Of a stretch of 20,279 nt of DNA, positions 1 to 7,209 are shown piece by piece. Every line of letters starts with the position of its first letter. Positions within the stretch are counted from its first letter, which is position 1. The position numbers were made by a program, and so were the translations under genes. The stretch comes from an uncultured Oscillospiraceae bacterium. GTDB taxonomy: Bacteria > Bacillota > Clostridia > Oscillospirales > Ruminococcaceae. Where the stretch lies: assembly GCA_934466455.1 (NCBI GenBank), contig CAKSLF010000020.1:1-20279 (forward strand), given 5' to 3'. The notes below the pieces were generated by a model, which was not told where the DNA came from, did not search any database, and saw nothing but the letters and a program-made list of their open reading frames with translations.

Positions 1-635
1 ACGGCACCGGCAGATACACCGCAACCTTTACCGTAGATTGGGCGGAAACCCAAACCAAGAACATTGTTCTCAATGCTCTCGATCACGATTGGAACGCCAC
101 CACCTACGATTGGAAAGAGGTTGAGGGCGGCTACGAGTGCACCGCAAAGCGTGTTTGCAACCGTGACGCTTCCCATGTTGAAACCGAAACCGTAAATGCG
201 ACCTATGCGGAAATCACCCCCGCTACCTGCCTAGTGAACGGCAAGGGCAGATACACCGCAACCTTTACCGTAGATTGGGCGGAAACTCGGACTAAAGACA
301 TCGTGCTCAAGGCTCTCGGTCACGACCACAGCGGAAAATGGATCTATAACCGTGAGGATCACTGGAAGAAATGTACTCGCTGCGGCGAAGTTCTTGACCT
401 CCACGAGCACGACTTTACCGATTGGACCTTTGAGTATAAGAGCAAGACCGATAAATACCGTGACTGCAAGGTTTGCGGCTATCATCAGGAAGCTACCGTC
501 ATCAATATCGGCGGCAACACCGTTATAAAGCCCAATACCGAGCATAACCCGAACACCGGCGCAGAGGTTCCCTCTGTTCTTCCCGCAATCGCAGTTCTTG
601 CCGGCATTGCAGTTCTTCTCGGCAAAAGAAAATAA
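1..635 (+). CDS. C-terminal part of a repeat-containing cell-surface protein (5'-truncated by the window edge)
   Basis: The frame is open from base 3 to the TAA at 633-635 (210 codons), so the gene starts upstream of the window. A GTG at 234 lies inside the repeat and is not a credible start. The protein carries a 79-residue repeat (DNA period 237), with the RYTATFTVDWAET segment seen twice. It then has two Cys-x2-Cys-Gly units (CTRCG and CKVCG) with nearby His, which could bind metal. The C-terminus is NPNTG, then a hydrophobic stretch of about 16 residues, then KRK. This layout matches an LPXTG-like sortase sorting signal with an NPxTG variant motif, so the protein is probably anchored to the cell wall or membrane. 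The ligand or role is unknown. A terminator follows directly. Confidence 0.75.
   Translation, partial: GTGRYTATFTVDWAETQTKNIVLNALDHDWNATTYDWKEVEGGYECTAKRVCNRDASHVETETVNATYAEITPATCLVNGKGRYTATFTVDWAETRTKDIVLKALGHDHSGKWIYNREDHWKKCTRCGEVLDLHEHDFTDWTFEYKSKTDKYRDCKVCGYHQEATVINIGGNTVIKPNTEHNPNTGAEVPSVLPAIAVLAGIAVLLGKRK
9..286 (+). repeat. 237-base tandem repeat inside the surface-protein gene
   Basis: The stretch beginning GGCAGATACACCGCAACC at 9 recurs at 246, and about 41 bases are identical at the start of each unit before the copies diverge. The period of 237 bases is 79 codons, so the repeat is a protein-level repeat. The first unit is cut by the window edge, so more copies may lie upstream. 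Confidence 0.75.
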
Positions 636-653
636 TCGCACCTTGCGATAGAT

Positions 654-686
654 AAAAAAGGCTCTGCTTTTGCAGAGCCTTTTTTA
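654..686 (+). terminator. Intrinsic terminator after the surface-protein gene
   Basis: GGCTCTGC pairs with GCAGAGCC around a TTTT loop, flanked by an A-run on the left and a T-run on the right. It begins 19 bases after the stop codon. Confidence 0.9.
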
Positions 687-758
687 TTAAAATCGTATAT
701 TCGCTGCTTTTCTAAGGATGAATGGTTTTCCGTTCCTCCGTTTTTTTGTGCGGCAAAG

Positions 759-787
759 TTGCAAAAATCATATAAATATGCTATATT
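759..787 (+). promoter_or_regulatory. Sigma-A-type promoter of the DUF951-prfA operon
   Basis: The -35 TTGCAA is at 759-764 and the -10 TATATT at 782-787, with a 17-base spacer. It lies 42 bases before the DUF951 start and is the only good promoter seen before the M18 gene. Confidence 0.75.
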
Positions 788-829
788 ATTATTTTATAGA
801 GTGTTTTTGAAAAAAGGAGGAGCGCAGCT

Positions 830-1027
830 ATGGATGTAAGAATAGGCGATACGCTTGTGATGAAAAAAAATCACCCCTGCGGCGGCGCAAGTTTTACGGT
901 TTTGCGCTCCGGAATGGATTTTAAGCTGCGGTGCGAAAAATGCGGGCACGAGCTTGAAATTCCGCGCAGCAAAGCCGAAAAGAATATAAAACAAATAATC
1001 AGGGAGGGCGCAGCGGTTGATAGATAA
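830..1027 (+). CDS. DUF951 family small protein (YyzM-like)
   Basis: This 65-residue protein opens MDVRIGDTLVMKKNHPCGG and has Cys17, Cys35 and Cys38 plus His15 and His40, which suggests a small zinc-ribbon-like fold. The HPCG and RCEKCGHEL segments and the length match the DUF951 family, to which Bacillus subtilis YyzM belongs; the family has no established function. The ATG has AGGAGG at 815-820, spacing 9, and is the first gene after the operon promoter. Its last 11 bases overlap the TTG start of prfA, so the two genes are probably translationally coupled. Any metal binding is inferred from the Cys pattern only. Confidence 0.85.
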   Translation: MDVRIGDTLVMKKNHPCGGASFTVLRSGMDFKLRCEKCGHELEIPRSKAEKNIKQIIREGAAVDR

Positions 1028-2084
1028 GCTTGCGGATATCGAAAGACGCTGGGAGCAGGACGGAATCCAGCTCTATCAGCCGGAGGTAATAAGCGATAAC
1101 GACCGCTATACGGCTCTTATGAAAGAGTACCGTGCCCTTGCGCCTATTGCGGAAAAATATAAAGAATATAAAGCGGCAAAGTCGCATTTTGATGAAGCGG
1201 AAGACATTCTTTCCTCCGAAACGGACAAAGAGCTTAGGGATATGGCAAAGGAACAGCTTGAAGAAAGCAAAAATCTTATGGCACGGCTTTCCGAGGAGCT
1301 TAAAATACTGCTTATTCCGAAAGACCCGGATGATGACCGTTCCGTTATTATGGAAATACGCAGCGGAACGGGCGGAGAAGAAGCGGCTCTTTTTGCGGCG
1401 GTGCTTTACAGAATGTATACGATGTATGCGGAATCAAAGGGTTGGCGCACGGAAGTAATATATGCCAACCAAACCGAGCTTGGGGGCTATAAAGAAATTT
1501 CCTTTTCCGTAGAGGGAGAGGGAGTTTTCGGAAGGCTGCGCTTTGAGAGCGGTGCTCATCGGGTACAGCGTGTCCCAACAACGGATTCCCAGGGGAAAAT
1601 ACAAACCTCCGCAGTTACCGTGGCAGTTTTGCCGGAACCGGAAAATGTTGAGATTGAAATTGACCCTAAGGATTTGCAGATAGATACCTTCCGCTCAAGC
1701 GGAGCCGGCGGTCAGCACATAAACAAAACAAGCTCCGCAATCCGCATAACCCATATTCCGACGGGAATGGTGGTAGAATGTCAGGATGAGCGCAGCCAAT
1801 ATAAGAATAAGGATAAGGCGATGAAGGTCTTGCGGAGCCGTCTTTATGAACAAAAAAAGCAGGCTTCGGACGATGCGAGGGCGGCGGAACGCAAATCCCA
1901 GGTGGGAAGCGGCGACCGCAGCGAACGGATACGCACCTATAACTTCCCGCAGGGGAGAGTTACGGATCACAGAATCGGACTTACGCTTTATAAAATAGAC
2001 TCCATAGTAAACGGGGAGCTTGACGAGCTTATTGAACCGCTTATCGCAAATGACCGTGCGGAAAAGCTTCGTGGGGAGGAATAA
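1017..2084 (+). CDS. prfA: Peptide chain release factor 1
   Basis: RF1 recognises UAA and UAG stop codons in the ribosomal A site and triggers release of the finished protein. The protein is 355 residues, normal for the family. It has the GGQ motif that contacts the peptidyl-transferase centre (residues 231-233, in SSGAGGQHINK). The stop-codon-reading PxT tripeptide is PTT at 187-189 in HRVQRVPTTDSQG; Escherichia coli has PAT, so this is a mild variant that still fits PxT and not the RF2 SPF. The start is TTG, giving MIDKLADIERR, which matches the usual RF1 N-terminus, with AGGGAGGG about 8 bases upstream inside DUF951. The partner methyltransferase gene prmC, often next to prfA, is absent here; the next gene is the Sua5-type gene. 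Confidence 0.97.
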   Translation: MIDKLADIERRWEQDGIQLYQPEVISDNDRYTALMKEYRALAPIAEKYKEYKAAKSHFDEAEDILSSETDKELRDMAKEQLEESKNLMARLSEELKILLIPKDPDDDRSVIMEIRSGTGGEEAALFAAVLYRMYTMYAESKGWRTEVIYANQTELGGYKEISFSVEGEGVFGRLRFESGAHRVQRVPTTDSQGKIQTSAVTVAVLPEPENVEIEIDPKDLQIDTFRSSGAGGQHINKTSSAIRITHIPTGMVVECQDERSQYKNKDKAMKVLRSRLYEQKKQASDDARAAERKSQVGSGDRSERIRTYNFPQGRVTDHRIGLTLYKIDSIVNGELDELIEPLIANDRAEKLRGEE

Positions 2085-2089
2085 CTCTT

Positions 2090-3115
2090 ATGGAAACTCT
2101 GTTTCTTGACGCAAAAAACGACGGCGCAATCGAAACCGTTGCAAAAATTCTTAAAAACGGCGGACTTGCGGCAATACCGACAGAAACGGTATATGGGCTT
2201 GCCGCTAACGCCTTTGACCCGGTTGCCTGTGCAAACATTTTTAAGGCAAAGGGAAGACCCGGAGATAATCCGCTTATCGTCCATATATGCAATATTGATA
2301 TGCTTGGCGATGTTGTGGCGGAGGTTCCGGAAAAAGCAAGGATTCTTGCGGAAAAATTTTGGCCCGGTCCCCTTACAATGATCATGAAAAAAAGCGACAA
2401 AATCCCTATGGTTACAAGCGCAAACCTCCCTACGGTGGCGGTGCGTTTTCCGGCGCATCCGGTGGCGCAGGAGATAATAAGAAAAACAGGGCTGCCCCTT
2501 GCGGCACCCTCCGCAAATCTTTCCGGAAGCCCAAGCCCGACCACCTTTGAGCATTGCGTGCATGACCTTACGGGACGGGTTGACGCAATAATAGACGGAG
2601 GACCCTGCGCCGTTGGGGTGGAATCCACCATAATTTCCTTTGCGGATGAAACGCCGATGCTGCTCCGCCCGGGATATGTTACCCTTGAGCAGCTGCGGGA
2701 CGCAATAGGCGAGGTCGGACTTTCAAAAGCCGTACTCGAAAAGCTCGGTGATGGGGAAAAGGTGCTCTCTCCCGGTATGAAATACAAGCACTATGCGCCA
2801 AAAGCAAAGGTGAGCCTTGTTAAAGCAAGCACCGAAAAATATGTAGAATATGTAAATGAACACGCAAATGAAGAGGGCGTATTCGCCCTTTGCTTTGATG
2901 AGGAAGCTCCCATGCTCAGAGTGAGCACGGTGTGCTATGGCTCAAAATTTTCCGATGAAGAGCAGGCGGAACGCCTCTTCGACGCTTTGCGTGAGCTGGA
3001 CGATGCCGGTGCGCTGTGTGTGTATGCACATTCTCCGAGAACAAGCGGGGTGGGTATGGCGGTATATAATCGCCTTGTTCGTGCGGCAGGCTTTGATATA
3101 ATCACTCTTGATTGA
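2090..3115 (+). CDS. L-threonylcarbamoyladenylate synthase, Sua5 type (t6A tRNA modification)
   Basis: This enzyme makes threonylcarbamoyl-AMP from threonine, bicarbonate and ATP, the first step of t6A37 formation in ANN-decoding tRNAs. At 341 residues it is the long Sua5 form (YwlC-like): an N-terminal YrdC domain (about 1-205) and a C-terminal Sua5 domain (about 225-341). Visible YrdC motifs are PTETVYGL (30-37), KGRPGDNP (54-61), PSANLSG (140-146) and STII (179-182). The start has GGGGAGGA at 2073-2080, spacing 9, and lies 5 bases after the prfA stop. Placing t6A synthesis beside prfA and coaE is common in Firmicutes. Confidence 0.95.
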   Translation: METLFLDAKNDGAIETVAKILKNGGLAAIPTETVYGLAANAFDPVACANIFKAKGRPGDNPLIVHICNIDMLGDVVAEVPEKARILAEKFWPGPLTMIMKKSDKIPMVTSANLPTVAVRFPAHPVAQEIIRKTGLPLAAPSANLSGSPSPTTFEHCVHDLTGRVDAIIDGGPCAVGVESTIISFADETPMLLRPGYVTLEQLRDAIGEVGLSKAVLEKLGDGEKVLSPGMKYKHYAPKAKVSLVKASTEKYVEYVNEHANEEGVFALCFDEEAPMLRVSTVCYGSKFSDEEQAERLFDALRELDDAGALCVYAHSPRTSGVGMAVYNRLVRAAGFDIITLD

Positions 3116-3127
3116 CGGAGGAGCATT

Positions 3128-3757
3128 ATGGCGGAAATAATAGGACTTACCGGGCAAACCGGCGCAGGAAAAAGCACGGTAAGAGCCTTGCTCAAGATGA
3201 AGGGTGCTGCCGTAATAGATGCGGACTCCGTTGCGCATGAGGTTGCGGATAACGATCTTTCATGCCTTACGGAGATTGTTGAGCATTTTTCATGTAGGGT
3301 GCTCAATGATAAGGGCGGACTTAACAGAAAAGCCCTCGGAAGGATCGTTTTTTCGGATAAAAAGCAGCTTTCCGTGCTTAATAAAATAATGTTTCCGTAT
3401 ATTGTTTCCGCAATAAAGGGCAGAGTTACGGCTTATGAGCACACCGGGGCGCAGCTTATAGTAATAGACGGCGCAACGCTTATTGAAAGCGGGTGCTCAA
3501 AAATGTGCTCCGTGCTCATCTCCGTAACTGCAGAAGAGGAAACCCGCATTACAAGAATAATCCACCGTGACGGAATAAGCAAAAAGGACGCTTTGCGCCG
3601 GGTTTCCGCACAGCATACGGAGGACTTTTATACACAAAACTCGGATTATGTCATAAAAAACAACGGTACCCCCGGCGACCTTGAGAGGGAAACCGAAAAG
3701 GTGATTGAAGAAATAGAAAAAGGCAAAGAAGCCTTTTCTGCGGAGGATATATCTTGA
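3128..3757 (+). CDS. coaE: Dephospho-CoA kinase
   Basis: CoaE phosphorylates the ribose 3'-OH of dephospho-CoA with ATP, the last step of coenzyme A synthesis, in the cytoplasm. The 209-residue protein has the P-loop GQTGAGKS at residues 9-16, the DAD motif at 31-33 (ViDADSVAHEV), and the family's lid and base-binding segments. Length is typical. GGAGG at 3117-3121 precedes the ATG by 6 bases. Its stop codon overlaps the TTG start of the lytic transglycosylase by four bases (TTGA), pointing to coupled translation in this operon. Confidence 0.95.
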   Translation: MAEIIGLTGQTGAGKSTVRALLKMKGAAVIDADSVAHEVADNDLSCLTEIVEHFSCRVLNDKGGLNRKALGRIVFSDKKQLSVLNKIMFPYIVSAIKGRVTAYEHTGAQLIVIDGATLIESGCSKMCSVLISVTAEEETRITRIIHRDGISKKDALRRVSAQHTEDFYTQNSDYVIKNNGTPGDLERETEKVIEEIEKGKEAFSAEDIS

Positions 3758-4326
3758 GCAAAGCATTAAAAAGCGCAGCCCTACTGGTGCTTATTCTGGG
3801 GTTTCTTGTTTTTGCGGGAATTATGATGAACCGCTCTGCAAAAACCCTTGAGCACTGGGCGTATCCAATCAAGTATGAAAATATAATAAGGGAAAAGGCA
3901 AGGGAAAACGGAGTTCCGCTTTCTGTGGTTTTTGCGGTTATCCGTGCGGAGAGCAACTTTGACACGGAGGCGGAAAGCCGAGTTGGCGCAAGAGGGCTTA
4001 TGCAGGTTACAAAAACCACATATGAATGGATCGATTACTACCGCGGCGCAACAGGGGCGGAATGGGACGACTTTTTTACGCCGGAGGTAAATGTTGATTA
4101 CGGGACATGGCTTCTTGCTTATCTTTACGACAGCTTCGGAAATTGGAATACGGTTTACGCCGCCTATAATGCGGGACCGAATGCGGTAAAAAAATGGCTG
4201 AAGGATCCCGAATATTCTTCCGACGGTGAAACGCTTTTTAATATCCCTTACGGCGAAACATCAAAATATGTTGAAAAAGTCAGCTCTTATCGTGACGGAT
4301 ACAAATCTGTTTATGATTTCGACTGA
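3754..4326 (+). CDS. Membrane-anchored lytic transglycosylase, SLT/GH23 family
   Basis: Lytic transglycosylases cleave the MurNAc-GlcNAc bond of peptidoglycan, leaving a 1,6-anhydro product. The 190-residue protein has one N-terminal hydrophobic segment (about residues 7-25), probably an uncleaved signal anchor, then an SLT domain facing outward. Catalytic Glu66 lies in RAESNFD, followed by GARGLMQVT (78-86) and AAYNAGP (136-142), the three classic SLT motifs. The start is TTG with GGAGG at 3742-3746, spacing 7, overlapping the coaE stop. An SLT gene downstream of coaE is a recurring Clostridia arrangement. No terminator separates it from the M18 gene. Confidence 0.93.
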   Translation: MSKALKSAALLVLILGFLVFAGIMMNRSAKTLEHWAYPIKYENIIREKARENGVPLSVVFAVIRAESNFDTEAESRVGARGLMQVTKTTYEWIDYYRGATGAEWDDFFTPEVNVDYGTWLLAYLYDSFGNWNTVYAAYNAGPNAVKKWLKDPEYSSDGETLFNIPYGETSKYVEKVSSYRDGYKSVYDFD

Positions 4327-4370
4327 TTTTTACATAAAATAAAAATAAATTACATAAAGGAGAAAAAAAC

Positions 4371-5777
4371 ATGAGCGAAAAAGAAAAAACTCCGGGTCAG
4401 CTTCTTCAGGAAAAACTTCTCCGTGCGCCTAAAAACGCCGGGCTTACTCTCCCCGAGGAAGAAGTAGCCGAAGCCTATGATTATTGCGAAGCCTATAAGG
4501 ACTTTATAAGCACCTGCAAAACCGAGCGTGAGTTTATAGACTGGTGTGTTCCTATGCTTGAAAAAGAGGGCTTTGTTCCCTTTGAACCCGGCAAAAAATA
4601 TGTTGCGGGCGATAAAATATATATAAATAACCGCAACAAAGCGTTCCTTTTTGCAAAAATCGGACGCCGTCCTCTTGAGGAGGGTCTTCATATTGCCGCT
4701 GCGCATATTGATTCTCCCCGCCTTGACCTTAAACCCAATCCTCTTTATGAGGACAAAGAGCTTGCCCTCTTTAAGACTCATTACTATGGCGGAATCAAGA
4801 GATACCAGTGGACAACAATTCCGCTTGCACTCCACGGCGTAATCGTTCGTAAGGACGGAACCTCCGTTACGGTTAATGTCGGTGAGGACGAGAATGACCC
4901 CGTTTTCTGCGTAAGCGACCTTCTTCCGCACCTTGCAAAGGAGCAGATGGACAGAAAGCTCGGCGACGGAATCCGTGGCGAGGAGCTTAATATCCTTATC
5001 GGCTCCACCCCCTTCAGAGATGACGCAGTAAGCGAAAAGGTAAAGCTTAATATCGCAAATATTCTCTTCGAAAAATACGAAATTACCGAACAGGACTTCC
5101 AGTCCGCAGAGCTTACCATGGTTCCCGCAGGAAAAGCCCGCGATGTCGGCTTTGACAGAAGCCTTATAGGCGCATATGGTCACGACGACAGAGTTTGCGC
5201 ATACGGCGAGCTTACCGGTATTCTTGCCGCAGACCCGGAATATACTGCGGTCGCCTGTTTTGCCGATAAGGAGGAAACCGGTTCCGACGGTCCTACCGGC
5301 ATGAACAGCAAGATGCTCTCTTATTTTGCAATGGATTTGGGTCGTCCCTACGGAATCCCCGGTCATGTAATCCTCAGCCACAGTAAATGCATTTCCGCCG
5401 ATGTAAACTGTGCGGTTGACCCCACCTTTGACAGTGTTCACGAGAAGAACAATGCCGCATATCTTAATTACGGCATTGTTGTAACAAAATACACCGGTTC
5501 CGGCGGCAAATACGGCACCAACGACGCCCCCGCAGAGTTCTGCGGCGAAATTCGTAAGATGATGGACGAAGGCGGCGTTGTATGGCAGACCGGTGAGCTT
5601 GGTAAGGTAAACGAAGGCGGCGGCGGCACCGTTGCAAAATATATTTCCCGCCTTGAGGTAGATACCATTGATGTAGGCGTTCCGCTTCTTTCAATGCACG
5701 CTCCTATGGAGATAGCCTCCAAAATCGATGTCTTTATGATGCATAAGGCTTCCGAAGCTTTCTATAACGCAAAATAA
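4371..5777 (+). CDS. M18 family metallo-aminopeptidase
   Basis: M18 enzymes are cytoplasmic dinuclear-zinc aminopeptidases that trim N-terminal residues from peptides. The 468-residue protein keeps the metal and catalytic motifs: AAHIDSPRLDL with His112 and Asp114, GHDDR (270-274), DKEETGSDG with Glu301 and Glu302, and a C-terminal SMHAPME. Length and motif order fit the family (ApeA/aspartyl-aminopeptidase-like). AAGGAG at 4357-4362 precedes the ATG by 8 bases. Substrate preference cannot be told from the sequence. It closes the prfA operon, with a strong hairpin downstream. Codons are more C-ending than in its neighbours, which hints at higher expression. Confidence 0.94.
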   Translation: MSEKEKTPGQLLQEKLLRAPKNAGLTLPEEEVAEAYDYCEAYKDFISTCKTEREFIDWCVPMLEKEGFVPFEPGKKYVAGDKIYINNRNKAFLFAKIGRRPLEEGLHIAAAHIDSPRLDLKPNPLYEDKELALFKTHYYGGIKRYQWTTIPLALHGVIVRKDGTSVTVNVGEDENDPVFCVSDLLPHLAKEQMDRKLGDGIRGEELNILIGSTPFRDDAVSEKVKLNIANILFEKYEITEQDFQSAELTMVPAGKARDVGFDRSLIGAYGHDDRVCAYGELTGILAADPEYTAVACFADKEETGSDGPTGMNSKMLSYFAMDLGRPYGIPGHVILSHSKCISADVNCAVDPTFDSVHEKNNAAYLNYGIVVTKYTGSGGKYGTNDAPAEFCGEIRKMMDEGGVVWQTGELGKVNEGGGGTVAKYISRLEVDTIDVGVPLLSMHAPMEIASKIDVFMMHKASEAFYNAK

Positions 5778-5785
5778 TTGTTTTA

Positions 5786-5830
5786 ATAAAAAAGTGCGGC
5801 TTGCAAAAAGCAAGCCGCATTTTTTTTATT
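5786..5830. terminator. Bidirectional terminator between the M18 gene and the redox operon
   Basis: A 10-bp stem (TGCGGCTTGC at 5795-5804 with GCAAGCCGCA at 5810-5819) closes an AAAAA loop. There is a T-run on the right and an A-run on the left, so it can end transcripts from both converging operons. Confidence 0.9.
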
Positions 5831-5870
5831 ATTCTCATATGCGATAAGATAATTTATCTGCAAAAAGGCT

Positions 5871-6473
5871 TTAATTTGCCGAGATTTCGCTTAGCCATTC
5901 GCTTATATCCTCTTTTGCGGCGTTTGACGGGAATCTTTTGCCTTCAAGCCAACTTCCGGAGCCTGCGGCTTCCTCAAGCAGCTCGCCGCTGCTGCCAAGC
6001 CCGGAGCTTGCGGAGGTGCAAAACGGAATAACGGTTTTACCGGAAAAATCGTTTCCCTCTATAAAACCGTTTATGGGCCATGCCGCAATTCCCCACCAAA
6101 TCGGATAGCCTACATAAACCGTATCGTATTGTTCCCAATTATCGGGTACGGATTTTGTAAGGGGAACACTCCGCTTGCTTTCGTCATTATGCTCTGCACA
6201 TACACGGCTGTCGCTGTTTGTCCAATCCAAATCGCTGCTTGAATAAGGCTCTTCGGGCACAATCTCAAAAATATCTGCGCCAAGAGTATCGGAAATGGTT
6301 TCTGCAACGGCTTTTGTGCTTCCCGTTGCAGAGTAATAAACAACAAGGGTCTTGTTGCCTTCCGGAGCCTCGTTTTCACTGTCGGGGGAGCTTGTATCAT
6401 TGTCAAGTGCGGCAATCTTAGCCATCTCCCCATCCGTAAGAGTAAAATCAAACACATCAAAATTTTCTTCCAT
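5871..6473 (-). CDS. Flavodoxin module of a frameshifted aldo/keto reductase-flavodoxin fusion
   Basis: The first ~25 residues (MEENFDVFDFTLTDGEMAKI and on) are not flavodoxin; they are the C-terminal end of an aldo/keto reductase. After an acidic Ser/Glu-rich linker, a flavodoxin domain starts at KTLVVYYSATGSTKAVA (FMN phosphate loop). It continues through YVGYPIWWG and FCTSASSGLGSS, typical of the Flavodoxin_4-like group. It would bind FMN and shuttle electrons. The apparent ATG at 6473 lies inside the reductase sequence, and no good ribosome-binding site was seen for it. In frame, this part continues up to the T9 run at 6550-6558. Restoring one base gives a single 436-residue protein with the reductase at about 1-260 and the flavodoxin at about 277-436. 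No stop separates the modules, so this is a real gene fusion. Confidence 0.85.
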   Translation of the reverse strand: MEENFDVFDFTLTDGEMAKIAALDNDTSSPDSENEAPEGNKTLVVYYSATGSTKAVAETISDTLGADIFEIVPEEPYSSSDLDWTNSDSRVCAEHNDESKRSVPLTKSVPDNWEQYDTVYVGYPIWWGIAAWPINGFIEGNDFSGKTVIPFCTSASSGLGSSGELLEEAAGSGSWLEGKRFPSNAAKEDISEWLSEISAN

Positions 6474-7182
6474 ACGCTCGAGGTGCGTGGATTTCGGAAT
6501 AACAACAATTCCTCTTTGCAGATGCCAACGGATAATTACCTGAGCAACGTTTTTTTTTGTGGCTGTCGGCTATTGCTTTAAGCTCGGGTAAATCGAACAT
6601 TCCGCCTCTGCCCTCGCCGAAGGGTGCCCACGCCTCAAGCTGTACGCCGTATTTTTCATTCCATTCCTTTGCGGCTTTTTGTTGGTTATGAGGATGAATT
6701 TCTATCTGGTTGACCATGGGCTTTATCTTTGAAAAAGAAGCAATATCAATCATGCGGTCGGGATAGAAGTTTGAAATGCCTATTGCACGGAGCTTTCCCT
6801 CCTCATACAAATCCTCAAGTGCCCTCCGGGCACCGTAATAATCGCCAAAGGGCTGGTGTAAAAGCATAAGGTCGATATAATCGGTTTTTAGCTTCCTCAT
6901 TGACTCAAGAACGCTCTTTTTACATTCCTCATAGCCGTAATGCTCAATCCAGACTTTAGAGGTCAGAAAGATTTCTTCCTTCGGAACGCCGGATTTTTGC
7001 AGGGCGTTGCCCACTTCCTCCTTGTTAAAGTAGGATTGAGCGGTATCAATAGAGCGGTAGCCGGTTTTTAGTGCGTCAAGCACGCATCGCTCGCACTCGT
7101 CTTTTGTTACCTGATATACGCCATAGCCAAGCTGCGGCATTTTTACCCCGTTAGACAATGTTACATACATCATGACAGTCAC
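6457..7182 (-). CDS. Aldo/keto reductase module, frameshifted before its C-terminus
   Basis: Aldo/keto reductases reduce aldehydes and ketones with NADPH. The catalytic set is visible: Asp and Tyr in SIDTAQSYFN, Lys in FLTSKVW and His in LMLLHQPFGD, followed by GISNF and the barrel strand MVNQIEIHPH. The frame is correct to about residue 209 (ADSHKK). It then reads into a wrong tail because of a 9-base T-run (A-run on this strand). The other frame continues NVAQVIIRWHLQRGIVVIPK, the normal family sequence including the NADPH-binding IPKS motif. The start is GTG at 7182 with AAAGGA about 10 bases upstream; ATG at 7173 is an alternative. The gene begins 27 bases after the cupin gene stop, in the same operon. 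Confidence 0.85.
   Translation of the reverse strand: MTVMMYVTLSNGVKMPQLGYGVYQVTKDECERCVLDALKTGYRSIDTAQSYFNKEEVGNALQKSGVPKEEIFLTSKVWIEHYGYEECKKSVLESMRKLKTDYIDLMLLHQPFGDYYGARRALEDLYEEGKLRAIGISNFYPDRMIDIASFSKIKPMVNQIEIHPHNQQKAAKEWNEKYGVQLEAWAPFGEGRGGMFDLPELKAIADSHKKKRCSGNYPLASAKRNCCYSEIHAPRAYGRKF
6550..6558 (-). other. Frameshift site: 9-base homopolymer in the reductase-flavodoxin gene
   Basis: T9 on the plus strand (A9 on the coding strand). With eight bases, the reductase reading continues into the flavodoxin frame and the whole gene is 437 codons including the stop (1311 bases). The single extra base could be a sequencing error, a true mutation, or a slippage site. Confidence 0.85.
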
Positions 7183-7209
7183 CCGAAAAAGTCCTTTCCG
7201 TAGATATTT

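Noticed and set aside
4350..5441. Long minus-strand frame (363 codons) opposite the M18 aminopeptidase gene
   Set aside because: No family resemblance and no ribosome-binding site; it is a shadow of a strongly conserved plus-strand gene with biased codons.
5871..7182. Aldo/keto reductase and flavodoxin as two ordinary separate genes
   Set aside because: The apparent start of the second lies inside conserved reductase sequence, and one base removed joins them without a stop.
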